Below, piece after piece: positions 35,020 to 47,469 of a stretch of DNA of 64,000 bases. The notes beneath the pieces are model-generated. The model was given only the letters and a program-made list of their open reading frames with translations. It was not told the origin of the DNA and did no database searches. Made by a program: the position numbers and the translations under genes. The DNA lies in NCBI RefSeq assembly GCF_954871325.1, contig NC_088779.1:22260846-22324845 (forward strand). Direction: 5' to 3'. This DNA is from Gordionus sp. m RMFG-2023 (Eukaryota; Nematomorpha; Gordioida; Chordodea; Parachordodidae). Every line of letters begins with the position of its first letter. Positions within the stretch are counted from its first letter, which is position 1.

Positions 35020-38000
35020 CTTTATTAAAGGTAAGATATATCAAGAGAGAACCATAATATTTATTAAAATTATTTGATTATATAAATGTCTAACAATATT
35101 ATCCAAATTTATTTCAAGGCAAAAGTGTAGTTCAAGTTAGGGATTCCCCCTTATTGAGTTTATATAAGTCTTCCTTTAAATATCAACCACAAGAGTTAAC
35201 AAAAAGTAACATACCAACTAAATACTTAATTAATTTGTTGGTAAAATATTATAAAGCGAAGTTCCGATAGTGAATATTAGAAGTTCGGCAATAAAATTTT
35301 CCATGATATTTATGCATGTTTTCGAAATCACTATCTTTATATAATTTAAAAAAAATTATGCTATATCCTCTCTAAAAAAAACGTAGCCCGCTCCAATAAC
35401 ATTTGTCTTAGGTAAACCCCCCCCCCCTAAGGAAAATCTGTCCATGCCTATTAATTGTTGACATAATTTTTTTTGTTTGTTTTTAACTGCCTCATATTTT
35501 AAAGATGGAAATTTTAAGAAAGGAATTTCGATATATGATATACCATTTTCCTGTTCTTGTCTTCTTTGCACATATTTAATTGGCAAGGAGCAAGCATTTT
35601 TGCAGTGTTCTTCTGTATCAAATCTTAAGAATTTTTTTTATAGAACAGAAGGACAATCAAAACTAAATATAAATTTTTAGGGTTTTTAATTAAAAGAAAA
35701 TCATTTTGCTTTCTTCCTAATTTTTCTCCACCTTTATTTCTAATTATGATAACTTAGAGTTATTTATTCATTCTAAAGATTCATTTAATTAATTTTAAAA
35801 AACTTATGCCTCGTTTGTAGTCAACGCGTAATGTTCAAGCGGTGTGGTATTTAACCCTGCGTTTTACAAAATCAAGCCAATATAACTTATACATATGGAA
35901 CGAAATGAAAAAGTTATGATTTAATTTGAAAAACTTATGTAGCAACATATATTTCAAATATTATTGTCGCGGTGAGGAATCAGCTGTAATTTCGATTGCG
36001 TTAAATACCGCCGCGCATTAACAAAACACGTTTACTATAAATGAAGCATTAGTTGAAAATAAATTTTTTTTTGAGAAGATAAAATATGAAATAGCTAAAT
36101 ATCCAGAGTTTGAAAAAAAATCTTTGAAGTCTTTTTTTAAGAAGAGTTTTTGATCAAAATTTACCTAAAAATGACAAAATCTTTTGTAAAGTCTCTTGCA
36201 ATTTTCATGCATAAAAAAAAGATTTGCTCAAAGATTTTTTTTTTCAAACCCTTGTCTATATCATTTCGCCTTTTTATGATGCATACATTAATTTGAACAT
36301 TATACTACATCTTTATCGACATTAGACAATTTCTTAGATCGAAAGAAGTATATGAAGCTTAAATTAGACAGATTTTCCTGAATTAAAATGGGGTTACCGA
36401 TTGTCATTGCCTTTACAACCACCATAATAAAATCTGCGGCAGGATTCTGTTCCTGAATCGAAGGTCCATTTGATGGAAAAGTCTCTGCATGGGCCTGCTT
36501 CCGTTTTGAGATCACATACTTTTGTTCATAATTAAATAAATATATAATAGTTTATTTTATTGCGTTTCAGAAGTGCGAATATTCTAATGGATCTAGGATT
36601 GGAATTTAAAAAATAACTAGAATGAAAAAAAAGTTCTTCTTAACTCTAAAACAACAGATATCTATAAAAATATCTGATGTTTATAAATTATAAGATAGTT
36701 TGTCTATATGGTAGGATAATATTAAAATGATATCTAACTCTAAACATGAACTATTTACTACAGTTCTTACATAAACAATTGGGGTAGGCGTTAGGGGACT
36801 TTTGCTTCCATATATCTTTCAAAAGTTAGACCTAATAACAGAGTAGGTAGTGAAAAATATGGGAAGGGGGTGGTAATCTAGGCATGTTGTTTCAAATAAT
36901 CCCTGCTTACTTATAAAATGTATGAACTAACTAACCAAAACTATCCATTTCTACAGTTGGAGCTTGCGTGACTTTTGGTGGGGGTGGTCCTATGACAGGT
37001 GTATGATGTCCAACGTCTTGTTTAATTTGAATACAGGCCCTTTGACATTCGTATTCATTATCAAAGCTTTTCCGAAAAAAACAAGATTTTATAAATTAAG
37101 TGTCAAACCTTGTATTGTTTTAATTTATCGAGTTTTTTTTTGGCGCTAGAATTAGGTTAGGAATTTATTACGCAGGCCGGGCCAGACTTGAAAATATGAA
37201 ACTCATTCCTGGCGGAAAAAATTTTTTCAAAAAAAAAACCGAAGGGCCGTACAAATGATATCTCTGTAGGTCTCTGATATATATAATTATATTCATTTTT
37301 AATATATATTGGTAAATATGAGAATGGAATGCATAAGAATGGTCCGAATAAGTGAGATAATAATTATCTGTTTGTCGAGTATTATTATAAGTCAGCTTAG
37401 TATAGAATACTAGGCTATTGTACTACCATTTTACATTACATTAGTAGCTATCAATTATTAGAAATCTTTCAGGGGACAAAGCCTTACATAATGTCTAGTG
37501 TTTTTTTACAACTCAATAGAGGATGGCAGAGCCGAACCGACCAGTGAAATATTTTGAGGTGGGTAAATTTTTTGACCAGCCTACAAAACAATTTTCTACT
37601 ACTTGCACCAACGGAACATAAATCTGCCCAATTTTAAGTTTAATTTGTCAAACTTCCACGACCCGTAAAATAAATATTGAATAAGTTGTTCCGAGCTGAA
37701 AATTGTTTTGGGCTGGGCTGTGCCGACCTCCGCTACTCAAACATCCGAATATAACCAGAGAATAAAATTGTAGAATTGAATTAAATCAAATTTTCGCATA
37801 TCTTTTTCAAAAAAAATTATTTTTAAAACTTATTCTTGTTCCCAACACATCCCCCATAATAAAATTGACGACATCTTTGATTCACTTGATTGTAGTGCCA
37901 TTTAAGCGTATAATTGGAGCAAGGTCCGGCATCCTGATTTTGCAAACAGGGATCTTAATAATAAAAAACCATAACTCAGAAATAAAATATTTGTAAAGTT

Positions 38001-40417
38001 TTAATCAAGGAACAAGAACAGGCATTTTTGCGTTCCGTTGCTAATCCGGCAAAAAAATATGTTTCAGTTCCATATTTCGGATTCGGAAGGCGTTCCTGAA
38101 AAAAATATTTTGTCTATCAGAAACCCTAATTATGAAAGCACAAAATACGTAAACAACATTTTTATATTTTGTTCTCGTTCAATTTAAAAATCATATAAAA
38201 AAAATATTAATACTCCTAATAGTTCTTTCTAACAGATTATCATTTTAAACGAGCATTTATTTTTAAAAAAAATTCTTTTACATTAAATTATCATTTGATT
38301 AAAAGTCAGCGGAATATCTATAAAATTAAAAATGTATATATTTTTTATGAGGAATTTAAATTATATGCTCATATGAAATAAAATGAATTTTGCTTTCAAA
38401 TATTTTATTTTTAATATAAAAAAGCGTTAAATAAATATAAAAATATATCTTAAGACAATAAAAGATACTGATACTTTTATAAAGGAATATCTAAATATAG
38501 ATACCTCATTTTTGTATTTAGATAATTTCACGCTGATATTTTTTAAAGTATTTAAAAAAACATATATTATCATAACTTTATTCGCATTTCAATATAACTA
38601 AAAATCACAGTAAATAAACATATAAAATTTCAATATTAGGTTAGAATTGAAATGCATAGAATACCTCTTATTAGTGAAGTTAATCTTTTATCGACCTTAC
38701 ATCAACCATATGATGATTTGATTAAGTAGGTACACCAACAGAAAAAATAATATGAATATATTATAAATAAAACAAAAATAGATGCAACTGTCTTCAAAAT
38801 TACATTTTTATATAAACATTTGGTTCATGCATAGCCTATCATTGTGTTTAACTTGGAGCCTTCTAGTTCAATGTTTAAATTTCAAAACCGCCCTCTTTTT
38901 CTTGGGGGGAGGGGGGGGTTTATAAATAAACGTATGAAAAAAAATGTAAATTTATTGAGCGATGATCATTACAAAAAGAGCGATTTTAAAATTTTGTAGG
39001 GATCATACGCACAATTTAAAAAATGTCTATTTACCAACCGACATTTTGTTACTTTTTAAAAAATTTATAAAATATTTTGAGCAATATTATTTATCGCTTG
39101 TAAAACTAGCAATTTTGAAATTTAACATTGAACGCTCTAGTTAGTAGGCAGAATCTCATACTATAAAATAGTAATATCTATCCAATTATTAACAGCTATA
39201 TCATTTTTTTTAATAACTCCTGCCATCAAACGACAACCTGAGACCGGTATTACATTTTAACCCTTCTTAAACAAGTCTATAAAATAATATGTTTAAAAAA
39301 AAATATATAAAATGAATTATATTTAAAAACAAATACAAACTTATATCAATTATGGAGCCTTCTGCGGCCACCTGGCTCATTATACAAGTCGTTTGGCATT
39401 CTTCCTGATTTTCAAATATGTTTTGATTGCCTTCGCACCCCCCGTACCAAAATCGGTTGCAAATAGCGGCCTCTTTGTCATAATACCATTTGACCGTAAA
39501 ATTTCGGCACCTACCCATATCTTTGGGTAAATAACATAGCCTATTTTCTTGATAGTATATAAAATAATGATGGTTGAGGAAATGTGTTTTGGGCGATAAA
39601 TTTAAAGGATGTGATTATTTCTCGAAATTTATCTCCATGAAATTCGTTATAAAAAAGATAATTTGATCTTTTACAAATGAAATTTATAATAAAAAAATAA
39701 TAATAATAATTGGCGATAGAGGAAGGGGACGCCACAGTCTTTGAGAATAAATGAGCTAGTTTTGTTAAACGGCTCAATTTAGGCTGATTTTTAAAAATGG
39801 CTACCTTAATATTTTTACCAGAAAAATATTACGCAAGCCTGAAGATTTTTGGCTAAAAAGTTAGCCATATTGAAAATCGGCTCAAATTGAGCCATTTAAC
39901 AACACTGAGTCAGACACTCCTAAGACAAGAGGAGGTAGGGGTATTATGACTATTCTTATCTCTTCATTTTAACAAAAGTAAAACCGATATGATTTTATAT
40001 TTTTAGTACTTTTTGTCATTTTTTTTAAAAGTCTGCCCACCTTATTTTTTTTTAGACTGGCCTCGGGCCGACTTATAAGAACAACGGGTTCCTTCGTTTT
40101 CATTTTATAAAATTTATTTTATAATTGGAACATTTTTTTTTAACTTAGTCACCGATGTGAAAGGGGGGGGGCAGCGACCCATGACTTGAAATTGAGGTCA
40201 GAGATCTAGCCGTATTTTAATTTATATATGCAGGCGCCCGGCCAATCCGGGCCGTGCAAATGGTACATCTGGAACTGATTGAGGTGGCCTTGTTAAAAAA
40301 AAATTATTGATTGAAAGTTTGATTTATATACTCACGAGGTCTAAGTTCCGCTGAGGATATGAGGGTATATGCCCATAGCCATAGAAGAGATACGAATAAT
40401 TTTACAATTCTTCCCAT
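34405..40417 (-). CDS. Secreted five-domain Kunitz (BPTI-type) protease inhibitor
   Basis: Eight exons join in frame: 40336-40417, 39341-39547, 37830-37953, 36936-37066, 36398-36518, 35544-35623, 34843-35019 and 34405-34667, giving about 394 residues. The first exon is a signal peptide (MGRIVKLFVSLLWLWAYTL, ISSAE). Five Kunitz domains follow, each with six Cys and the Y-GGC-GN-N or F-GC pattern. By BPTI numbering the P1 residue after the second Cys is Arg in domains 1 and 3 (trypsin-like specificity expected), Ser in 2, Asn in 4 and His in 5. The linker after domain 2 is Pro-rich (GPPPPKVTQAP). The tail is charged, ending KRKREIRF. Inter-domain introns are phase 1. It could act as an extracellular inhibitor or matrix/toxin-like protein; the role is not known. 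Confidence 0.9.
35544..36518 (-). CDS. Kunitz domain 3, split by an intron
   Basis: Exon 36398-36518 gives VCDLKTEAGPCRDFSIKW and CRRFYYGGCKGNDN. Exon 35544-35623 gives RFDTEEHCKNAC and a basic linker KYVQRRQEQEN. The intron is in phase 2 after GNDN. The donor at 35544 (AATG/GTATAT) was chosen because it restores phase with 35019; a longer reading to 35488 would not. P1 is Arg. Confidence 0.88.
36936..37953 (-). CDS. Kunitz domain 2, split by an intron
   Basis: Exon 37830-37953 gives PCLQNQDAGPCSNYTLKW and CRQFYYGGCVGNKN. Exon 36936-37066 completes it with NFDNEYECQRAC and the Pro-rich linker. The intron falls in phase 2 directly after GNKN, the same place as in domain 3. P1 is Ser. Confidence 0.88.
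37517..37735. mobile_element. Diverged GC-rich MITE resembling family M1
   Basis: Ends TAGAGGATGGCAGAGCC and GGGCTGTGCCGACCTCCGCTA are imperfect inverted repeats with GC-rich blocks inside, as in M1. An ACTCAA is repeated at both flanks, a weak hint of a target duplication. It lies in an intron of the Kunitz gene. Similar truncated GC-rich fragments occur near 29090-29215, 37170-37260 and 40200-40265. Confidence 0.45.
38000..38095 (-). other. Possible degenerate or alternative half-Kunitz exon
   Basis: After an acceptor TTTTTTCAG the minus strand reads GTETYFFAGLATERKNAC, resembling the second half of a Kunitz domain, followed by no convincing donor. The main transcript joins in frame without it, so it is either a relic of an extra domain or an alternative exon. 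Confidence 0.3.
38100..39340 (-). other. Kunitz gene intron, mostly featureless
   Basis: AT-rich sequence with a run of G around 38909-38919 and no further Kunitz exon that I could recognise. Confidence 0.4.
39341..39547 (-). CDS. Kunitz domain 1
   Basis: A whole domain in one exon: C-YLPKDMGR-CR-NFTVKWYYDKEA, then CNRFWYGGCEGNQNIFEN and EECQTTC. Starting at 39547 rather than at the nearer acceptor keeps frame with the signal exon. P1 is Arg. The exon is bounded by phase-1 introns, the usual mark of shuffled extracellular modules. Confidence 0.9.
39757..39907. mobile_element. hAT-like MITE, family M2, copy in the Kunitz intron
   Basis: TAGTTTTGTTAAACGGCTC and the complement of GAGCCATTTAACAACACTG form inverted repeats around a core with GGCTA/TAGCC motifs. 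Other copies at 43927 and 49965 share these ends. The flanks do not show a clear duplication in this copy. Confidence 0.6.
40336..40417 (-). CDS. Kunitz gene exon 1: start codon and signal peptide
   Basis: ATG at 40417-40415 followed by MGRIVKLFVSLLWLWAY and TLISSAELRP: a short basic start, a hydrophobic core and small residues before the likely cleavage site (ISSA). The exon ends at a strong donor GTGAGT in phase 1, matching the next exon at 39547. This supports both the start choice and secretion. Confidence 0.88.
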
Positions 40418-41572
40418 TTTAGAATTGGAATTTATTTTATTTTTCAAAATAATACAAATGTAATTTTGAGAAGAAATCGGATATCGGTGATGTTACAAAG
40501 TTATATGATTCGGATGTATTTTTTTGTTTATAAAAGTAATAAGCATTTTGGAATGAAAGAAAAAAAAAATTTAATCTTGAGACTATTTTCAGATTATTTT
40601 GTGTGAATTACAACAAAAAATGAATTGTACACTGGAAAAAGATTTTTTATTGTAGGAATAAAACGCCTCTTCTTCCCTTAGAAAATTGATTGATTGATTT
40701 TTTTTTAAAATATAATGGTAAAATTTATAAATATTATATATTTTTTTGATAATAAAGAAAAGATCTTCGGTTTATAATATGTATTATTTTTGTTATATCA
40801 ATATGATGGGAAAAATTCTAATAAAAATAAAACCAATTTATTATTAACGAAATGGAAAAGGGATTGTATAAAAAAAATTTATTTAAAAAACACATTTTTA
40901 TATGTATAATTTTTATATTTTGATTTTGATTATTTTAGATTATGTTTAATATTGTAAAAGTAAAACAGAATTCTGATAAATAATAAATCTTATAATTTTT
41001 TTTTGGTATAATTTCTTGTATCGGTGAAGAAATTAAATATTGCATTATTCGTGTTCCTTCCCCTCAACTAGGATTTTTTTTTGCCATACAGCTGCTTCTA
41101 TTAATGGCTAAAAATATATTATTAATTTTTAGATAACATAAAAATAAATTTAAAAAAAACTATTTTTTTATGTATTGATTTTGATAAGGATCATTCATTG
41201 ATCAAATTTATTTTTCTATACATAATCATATTCATAATTATAATTTTCAAAAAATTGAATTTTAAAATCATTAATTTTTTAAACTCAAAAAAAATAATAA
41301 TGCAACTGTGAAACGCTATAAGAAATTGTTGCCTAATATTATTTTTTCAAGCTGACCTGGTTTAAATTTTTTTAATGGGCCGGGTTTGGACGGGTTTATC
41401 GATCCCCTAGCCCCTTTAAATGTTAACAAACTCTTTGAATCAAAGAGCTGCCTAAAAATAAATAAATATTCGAAAATATCTAATTAACATATTTTGATGC
41501 CTATAATCTCATCTACATTAGTCACATTTTGGTTGCCGTGCTTTAATCTTCTTTAAAGAACTAGGTTCACAT
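40418..41572. other. Upstream flank of the Kunitz gene
   Basis: AT-rich sequence in which the Kunitz promoter would lie. No TATA box stands out against the background and no coding region was seen. A short GC-rich M1-like fragment occurs near 41350-41400. Confidence 0.35.
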
Positions 41573-41903
41573 TAGCGATCTGTAAAAACGGGCCGAGTCT
41601 ATTTTTAAAAATTATTTTGATTAGGGCTCGGGTTGTGCCTAATATTTTTTTAAAAATTTAATGGCCGGGTTCTTAATTTTTAAATATGATATCATTACGT
41701 TTTATGGTCATTATAAAAGAAAAAATTAAACTTTTCTATATTTAAATTGGGGCTGGGCTGACTAATAATTTTTATCTCGGGTCAGGCTTTTCCGGACAAA
41801 TAAAAAGAAATTTTGTTCGGGGTCAGGCCGGGCAGGACAAATTTTTTAAGAGAAATTTTGGGCCTGACAAAACTTGAAAAATTGGGCCCGATGCAGATCA
41901 CTA
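41573..41903. mobile_element. hAT-like MITE, family M1, copy 2 (331 bp)
   Basis: Ends TAGCGATCTG and CAGATCACTA (TAG.GATCTG). The flanks are GTTCACAT (41565-41572) and GTTGACAT (41904-41911), an 8-bp duplication with one mismatch. The interior has GGCCGGG-type blocks separated by AT runs, with no coding capacity. Confidence 0.8.
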
Positions 41904-42718
41904 GTTGACATATCCGTAAAATTACTGATGATTCAAGGGAAGATTTTTTCTTCAGACAAAGACTTTCCATCACCATTAATAAATCCAATTACATACGTAT
42001 CATGGAAAACCCCCTTCCCAAGGAGCTAAGATAATTTTTTTAAATCCCTTTATATATTATATATATATATATTATTATACTAGCTTTGCTTTCATAACTG
42101 GTTTAGATTCGAATTCATTTATTAAATATATTTAAAATATAAATATCTAAATTCTCTAAAAAATTCTAATACAAATACTTTGAAGAAAACTTTTTACACA
42201 AATGAATACTATCAATTTTATTAAACTTAATATTTTCACCAAATATTTTAAATTGTCATTATTTGCTATGAAAATTAAAAATAAATTTAATATATTTTTA
42301 AAAAAATCCGAGCCGAGCATTGTAAGTAGCAACTCTGGCTAATTGATAATTGTGTTGTGATAACCAATTATAACATCTATGTGTTATATTTATGTGGCCC
42401 ATAATTTGCATAAAAAGCAGAGTTGTTGAAGTATTAACTGCTGTATCAAGATACATTGGGCAAGTATCGGTATATTTATCTATTCATTTTTATTTTTTAG
42501 TTATATAGATATCTGTCATATATACATTTTCGATACAAGTTCTGATAATAAATCCTATGTTTTGTATTAAATGATATTATATTAAATATATGTCCGAGTT
42601 TAGATATTTAAAATTACAACTAGAAGAAAAAAGACATAGCTTTTAGATGATAGGTGGCATGGTAATTATTTTTTTAAAATTTGACTTAGATAATTGATAT
42701 TATTAAGCCATTTTAGTA

Positions 42719-42800
42719 AGGCGTTACTCGTTTCTATTTTTTATTCCAAAGTGGCGTTCCTTTTGAAAGCAAGTCGAGTTTGCCTAATGATCCAAAATGT
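42719..42800 (-). pseudogene. Possible LINE reverse-transcriptase C-terminal fragment
   Basis: The minus strand reads MEGIKDFSYKNRLKHFG and then LGKLDLL, resembling the I.DLSY..RL..LGL.SLE segment near the C-terminus of many LINE ORF2 proteins. It is short, and the open stretch upstream (to about 42990) does not look like reverse transcriptase, so the call is weak. Confidence 0.25.
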
Positions 42801-43926
42801 TTTAATCTATTTTTATAACTAAAGTCTTTAATTCCTTCCATATTTGATAATATGATGGATTTATCCGGGGCTTTGTTTTTGAAATATGAATCCCCCATTT
42901 CAAAGTCGATTTATAGCTCGTTGAACTGCACGAATATTTTTTCAGGAGTCTTGGTGTATTTTAATTTTTCATGGCTTGATTTTATCATATAAGATCCTTT
43001 TTTTCAACTCATAAAATTATCAATTATTCTCTGTATTGTTACAAAATTATGTCGGTTTTTATGCAAGGATTACAAAATCTTGTTACTTAGAAAATAAAAA
43101 AATAACGAAAATTTAGTTGGTAGAGATGGTAGCAAAACCGCCCTATTTTTTTTTTCCAGGCTAATGACTTTTTTGGCAGCAAATTATTTCTATCTGAGAA
43201 TAAACTTTCAACAAATAGTAGATAAACTTTTTAATCACATCATCTGTCAGCTAGATAGGCTGGATATCAATAAAAAGAAATGAAAAATGAATAAATTTTA
43301 TTAAAAAAACTTTATTAATTTTGAATTCGAATAAAAACAAAAAATTATTCGAAAATAATATTTTAACTATTCGAGTTAATATTCTATTTTAATTATTTGA
43401 AACTAATTTGCGATTCAGTCTAACCTCTAGTGCTTTATATGGGGATGGATAAATCGGTGACTACTTTAAAGGTAAATACTCTCTTAAACACTATTTCGAA
43501 ACCAATAAAGCGCAGCTACAATATTTAGAAATTATTATAAATTCAAGTAGTATACATAAAAACATCGATGCATTAGTGAGTGTTGGAATCAGTAATTTTC
43601 ATAAGGATTTATTTTAAATATTACGAAAGAAAATATACAAATTCTGCCATTTTGGGTTTTAATTTTTTCGCGCATGGAATAAATTAATAAAAATAAATTA
43701 AAATTCAAACTTTTAAATTTAAAAAATTTTATTTTTTGAAAGATATTATATAATAAAATATAACCTTCTGTTTGTGAGCTATGTTTGCGAGGAATGATGA
43801 TTAATTATATAATATTAGTCAATAATATCCTTGAATTCAAAGCAATCTGTTTTGCTTTCAAGTTATAAAAAAAACAGAAACTTGCAATTTTTCTTTTAAA
43901 TGTGTTAAATCACTTTTGATAAGAAA

Positions 43927-44120
43927 TAATGTTGTTAAATGGATGATTTCGCGGATCTTAAATTGAGAGTCAAAATAATATTAGGTAAGTTTTGAGGTTT
44001 CGCTAATAGATGTCCAAACCTTTCTGTCATCTATGAGTAAAATTTCCAGGCTTGCAAAATATATTTTTGGATAAAATCTTGGGTAAGCCGTTTAAAATCG
44101 AGTTATTTAACAAAACACTA
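43927..44120. mobile_element. hAT-like MITE, family M2, 194 bp
   Basis: Ends TAATGTTGTTAAATGG and the complement of TTAACAAAACACTA. The flanking 8-mers ATAAGAAA (43919-43926) and ATATGAAA (44121-44128) match at seven positions, as expected of an aged hAT target duplication. Confidence 0.65.
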
Positions 44121-44476
44121 ATATGAAATATCAAATTCATAAAATTATGAAAAAAAAATTTAAAATACAAAATTGATTATTGTCATTCACATTATGAGAT
44201 AGAATTTGGGGGAGGGGGGGGGGTGGATAAAATACTTTGTGATATTTAGAGATATTGAATTGTCAGCTCTTCATGGCCCCTTTAAAATTTCCTGCATGAA
44301 TGAGCATCGATGGCTTCCTGTTAGAAAAACAAATTTCTCTAAAAAAGGATGAATAATATTGCTTTTTAAAAAAGATGCTTGCGTGTATATAAGGAAGAAT
44401 TTATGAAGAACAGTGATAAAAGAAATTTTTATATAATTATTATTATCGCGAGAATCTAAGAAAGATTCTATCCTGG

Positions 44477-44737
44477 ATGACCCAAAAAAATTTACCATTC
44501 AATTTAGATATGTTAATATGCTCTTCATGGCGACAAAAATTATCAAACATTCCTTATATTTCAAATGAAAATGTAGATATTGATTCTCCCCTTCATATAA
44601 TTAATCAAGAGGCTATTGATAACATTAATATATCCCTACAATCAAAGGGGGAATCTCTCAATAAAGGAAAACGCTTATGTGAAAAGAAATATTCTAAGAA
44701 AAAAATATCTAGAGTAAAAAGAAGTTTTAACGACTGA
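44477..44737 (+). other. Unassigned open reading frame
   Basis: 86 codons from MTQKNLPFNLDMLICSSW to KKKISRVKRSFND. Composition looks coding-like, with few homopolymer-driven residues, and a second open stretch (EKFDEIVDTMKDIYFG) follows in another frame. I do not recognise a family. It sits just inside the TIR element end at 45475, so it may belong to that element. Confidence 0.25.
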
Positions 44738-44982
44738 AATTATACCATTATCTTTCTTCATCAAATGATGAAAAATTCGATGAAATTGTAGATACTATGA
44801 AAGATATTTATTTTGGAAATTTGTTACATTATTAAGTGTCTAATGGGCATATACCCACTCTGCTCCTCTAATTAGTATATTTAATAGAAAATCAAAATTT
44901 TTTAATATAAAAAGTGAAAATATCTGGTTATTGATAAGGTAGCAGCAAAATTTTAACCATAATCCGTAATTTCATAAAGCGC

Positions 44983-45475
44983 CATCTATTTCTTTTGTTA
45001 ATTTTTGGAGTCGATAGCGTCACCAAGGTTTTGATATTGTATATATATTTAGCAAAGGTGTCTAAATAAAAAACAATAAAAAAAACTCGAAAACAAACTC
45101 ACTATTTTGCTTAAAAATACAAGTAAAGCAATTTAGGCAAATAGGATGTTAAAAGCCTATAATGGCGCCAATATTTATTATTCTTTGTTAGCCCATTTGA
45201 GAATATTTTTACCTACAAAATGATATATTATAATATTTTTTACTATAAATAGTTTTTGAGATATAAGCATTTTAAAAATTTTACAGATTCCAAAGTGGCT
45301 CTTTTTCGTACCTTTGAGCCTATATATCTCAAGAACCAGGTGTGCTAGCGAGCTAAAATAAACGGCTTTCTCGCTTTCTCACTCTTTTACCTATCTAAGC
45401 AATTCCAGAAATTTTTAAAAATTTTAAAAGGGGTCGACCGAATCGTGATCGATTTGACGTGGAATGGCCCATAGG
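44983..45475. mobile_element. Second copy of the GGGTCATTCC-type element end
   Basis: Reverse complement of the 13271 terminus: AAGGGGTCGACCGAATCG then GATTTGACGTGGAATGGCCC at the outer edge, with the box AGCGCCATCT near 44983 about 490 bp inside, the same spacing as at 13271. The interior differs otherwise. The other end was not found. Confidence 0.6.
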
Positions 45476-46013
45476 CATTTTTATTGCTATCAATACTCAT
45501 TATACTTCTATTTGTTCGAGTAATCCGATATATTTAAATCGAATATATTCATATTTTTTTACTATTCTATTCGAATCAATATTTTGAATCGTTTATAGGT
45601 TTATAACTCACTAGAAGTTTATCCCGGCACCCTTCTAACAGAATATGAAGGGACACATTAAACCTAAAATAATGCAATGTTATAAAAATTCGTGCCTTAA
45701 GTAGACCTGCCAGACACCCCGCTTTAATTTCCGTCGTCCCGCTAAATTATGTTCCACTAAAAAAGCCGCGGAATAGTTAAACTTAAAATCATAAATCCCC
45801 ATAAATATTTCATAAATTATTCAAGTCATTTGCTCTGAAAAAATATATATATTCATATTTTATCAAATTATTTACTATTTTTGACGTCGAATTTTATATA
45901 TTATAATTTTAAAAAAGTAGAGCTAAAATTTCACTCATCTTTTATAAACTTTATTCTATTTTACGGTCAAATTTTGAAATATAAAACTTTATAAAAGATG
46001 TGCAAATTATTAA

Positions 46014-46117
46014 CTTTTACTTTACTCTCAACAGAAGGGTGGGCCTCTTTTGATAGTATTTTCGTCCATTTCGGTCAAAATGGGGACGACATTATTAGTA
46101 ATACTAATTTTTATGCA
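46014..46117 (+). other. Orphan exon-like segment
   Basis: Between an acceptor-like CAACAG and a donor-like GCAG/GTAATT the frame reads EGWASFDSIFVHFGQNGDD and SNTNFYA. It is open and compositionally coding-like but isolated, and no family is recognised. It could be a transposon remnant. Confidence 0.2.
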
Positions 46118-47469
46118 GGTAATTATTCTATTTATGCATTTATTTTACCAAATAAGATAATTTCAAGTATAATAATTTAACCATATTATAGATATAATTT
46201 TAATTTACAACTATTAAGTATTAAATGGACCAATCAAAAAAGTGGACGAATTTACGATCAAATAACTTTACGAACATAGTTAGGCAAATCTCCAGTATAC
46301 ATAAAAATTATCCAATTTCCGCGATAAAAAAATAAGGGATTTTTTGAGTTCTCGCCGAGATAAAGATCGATAAATTTATGATTTGATTAAAGTTCTCTAC
46401 GCAAACATATTATTCAAATTTTGATAATGTTTGTCAAGTGTAGTCCAACTTTTTAACAATTTTAATCTTTAAAAATCCGGCAAACTGACTTTTTGAATAT
46501 GGTGGGTCTAGAGCCTCAAGTTGTTTCGCCAACTACTCCTTCCTAATTAGGCTCTAACTCACATATATAAAGTTCCAAGAATATTAAGTCTCAAATTAAG
46601 ATTAATCATTGACGTAAGTCTCAGAATTTCTTTTTAAGAATTTAATATCCTTAGAACTATGTCAAAACTTTCCTATTATACTCATAACCATTATTAACAA
46701 TTATACTTTTACCGGTATCCAGTATGAACCACAATTAGATGTAGATCAACGACACAGCTAATTCTAAAAATCAACAGGGAAGGGGACGAGGGGAGGAAGA
46801 GACCAAACTTTATAAAAATCTTGCAAAACTGACAATTATTTTTTAGGCAAGTTAAAACGTATCCCAATCCCAAGACTTTTAAACTCGCATGCCATTATTT
46901 TTTTAAATAAATTTTGTTTATTTAAAATAATTCGCAATTATTTTAAACGATTATAAACGCTTCAAACTGTTAAGGTTGGCAGGGAGAAGAACAAAATTAA
47001 GAAAGTATTTTAAAATTTTATTTTATTTTTATTTATTTAAAAAATTATTATAACTGAAAATGCAATATATTTTCATGCTTATATAGCTTGTAAAAATCAA
47101 TTATGTAAACGAAAATCAAATCCCCCCCCTCCCCCCAGCCAAAAAATGGAGATGCCGGATATATTTTTTAAAAATATTAATGTTTATATTAATTTATATT
47201 TGTTAATATTTATTCCTATCTCATATTAAATATATATTTAATTACATTTATTATCACATTCATTCATCTATGTTATTTTATCAATTAATTTCGATTTCAA
47301 GTTTTCATTGGCGTAATATTTACCTATTATTTTCAAATTTTTAGAGGCGTAATATTTATCTACCATTTTCATATTTCTAGTCAAATAATAATTTTTCTGA
47401 AACTCCTTGTCCAACATGGAGTAAGAAAGTGTAAGCTTGTCTAACGAGATGGAGTCTTCGCCATCAAGC

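Noticed and set aside
38000-38095. A sixth Kunitz domain
   Set aside because: Only the second half is suggested, the donor is missing, and the five-domain transcript joins in frame without it.
43937-43984. Apparent first coding exon (MDDFADLKLRVKIIL followed by GTAAGT)
   Set aside because: The sequence is the terminal inverted repeat of an M2 MITE (mirrored at 44080-44120, flanked by a target duplication), so the open frame is chance.
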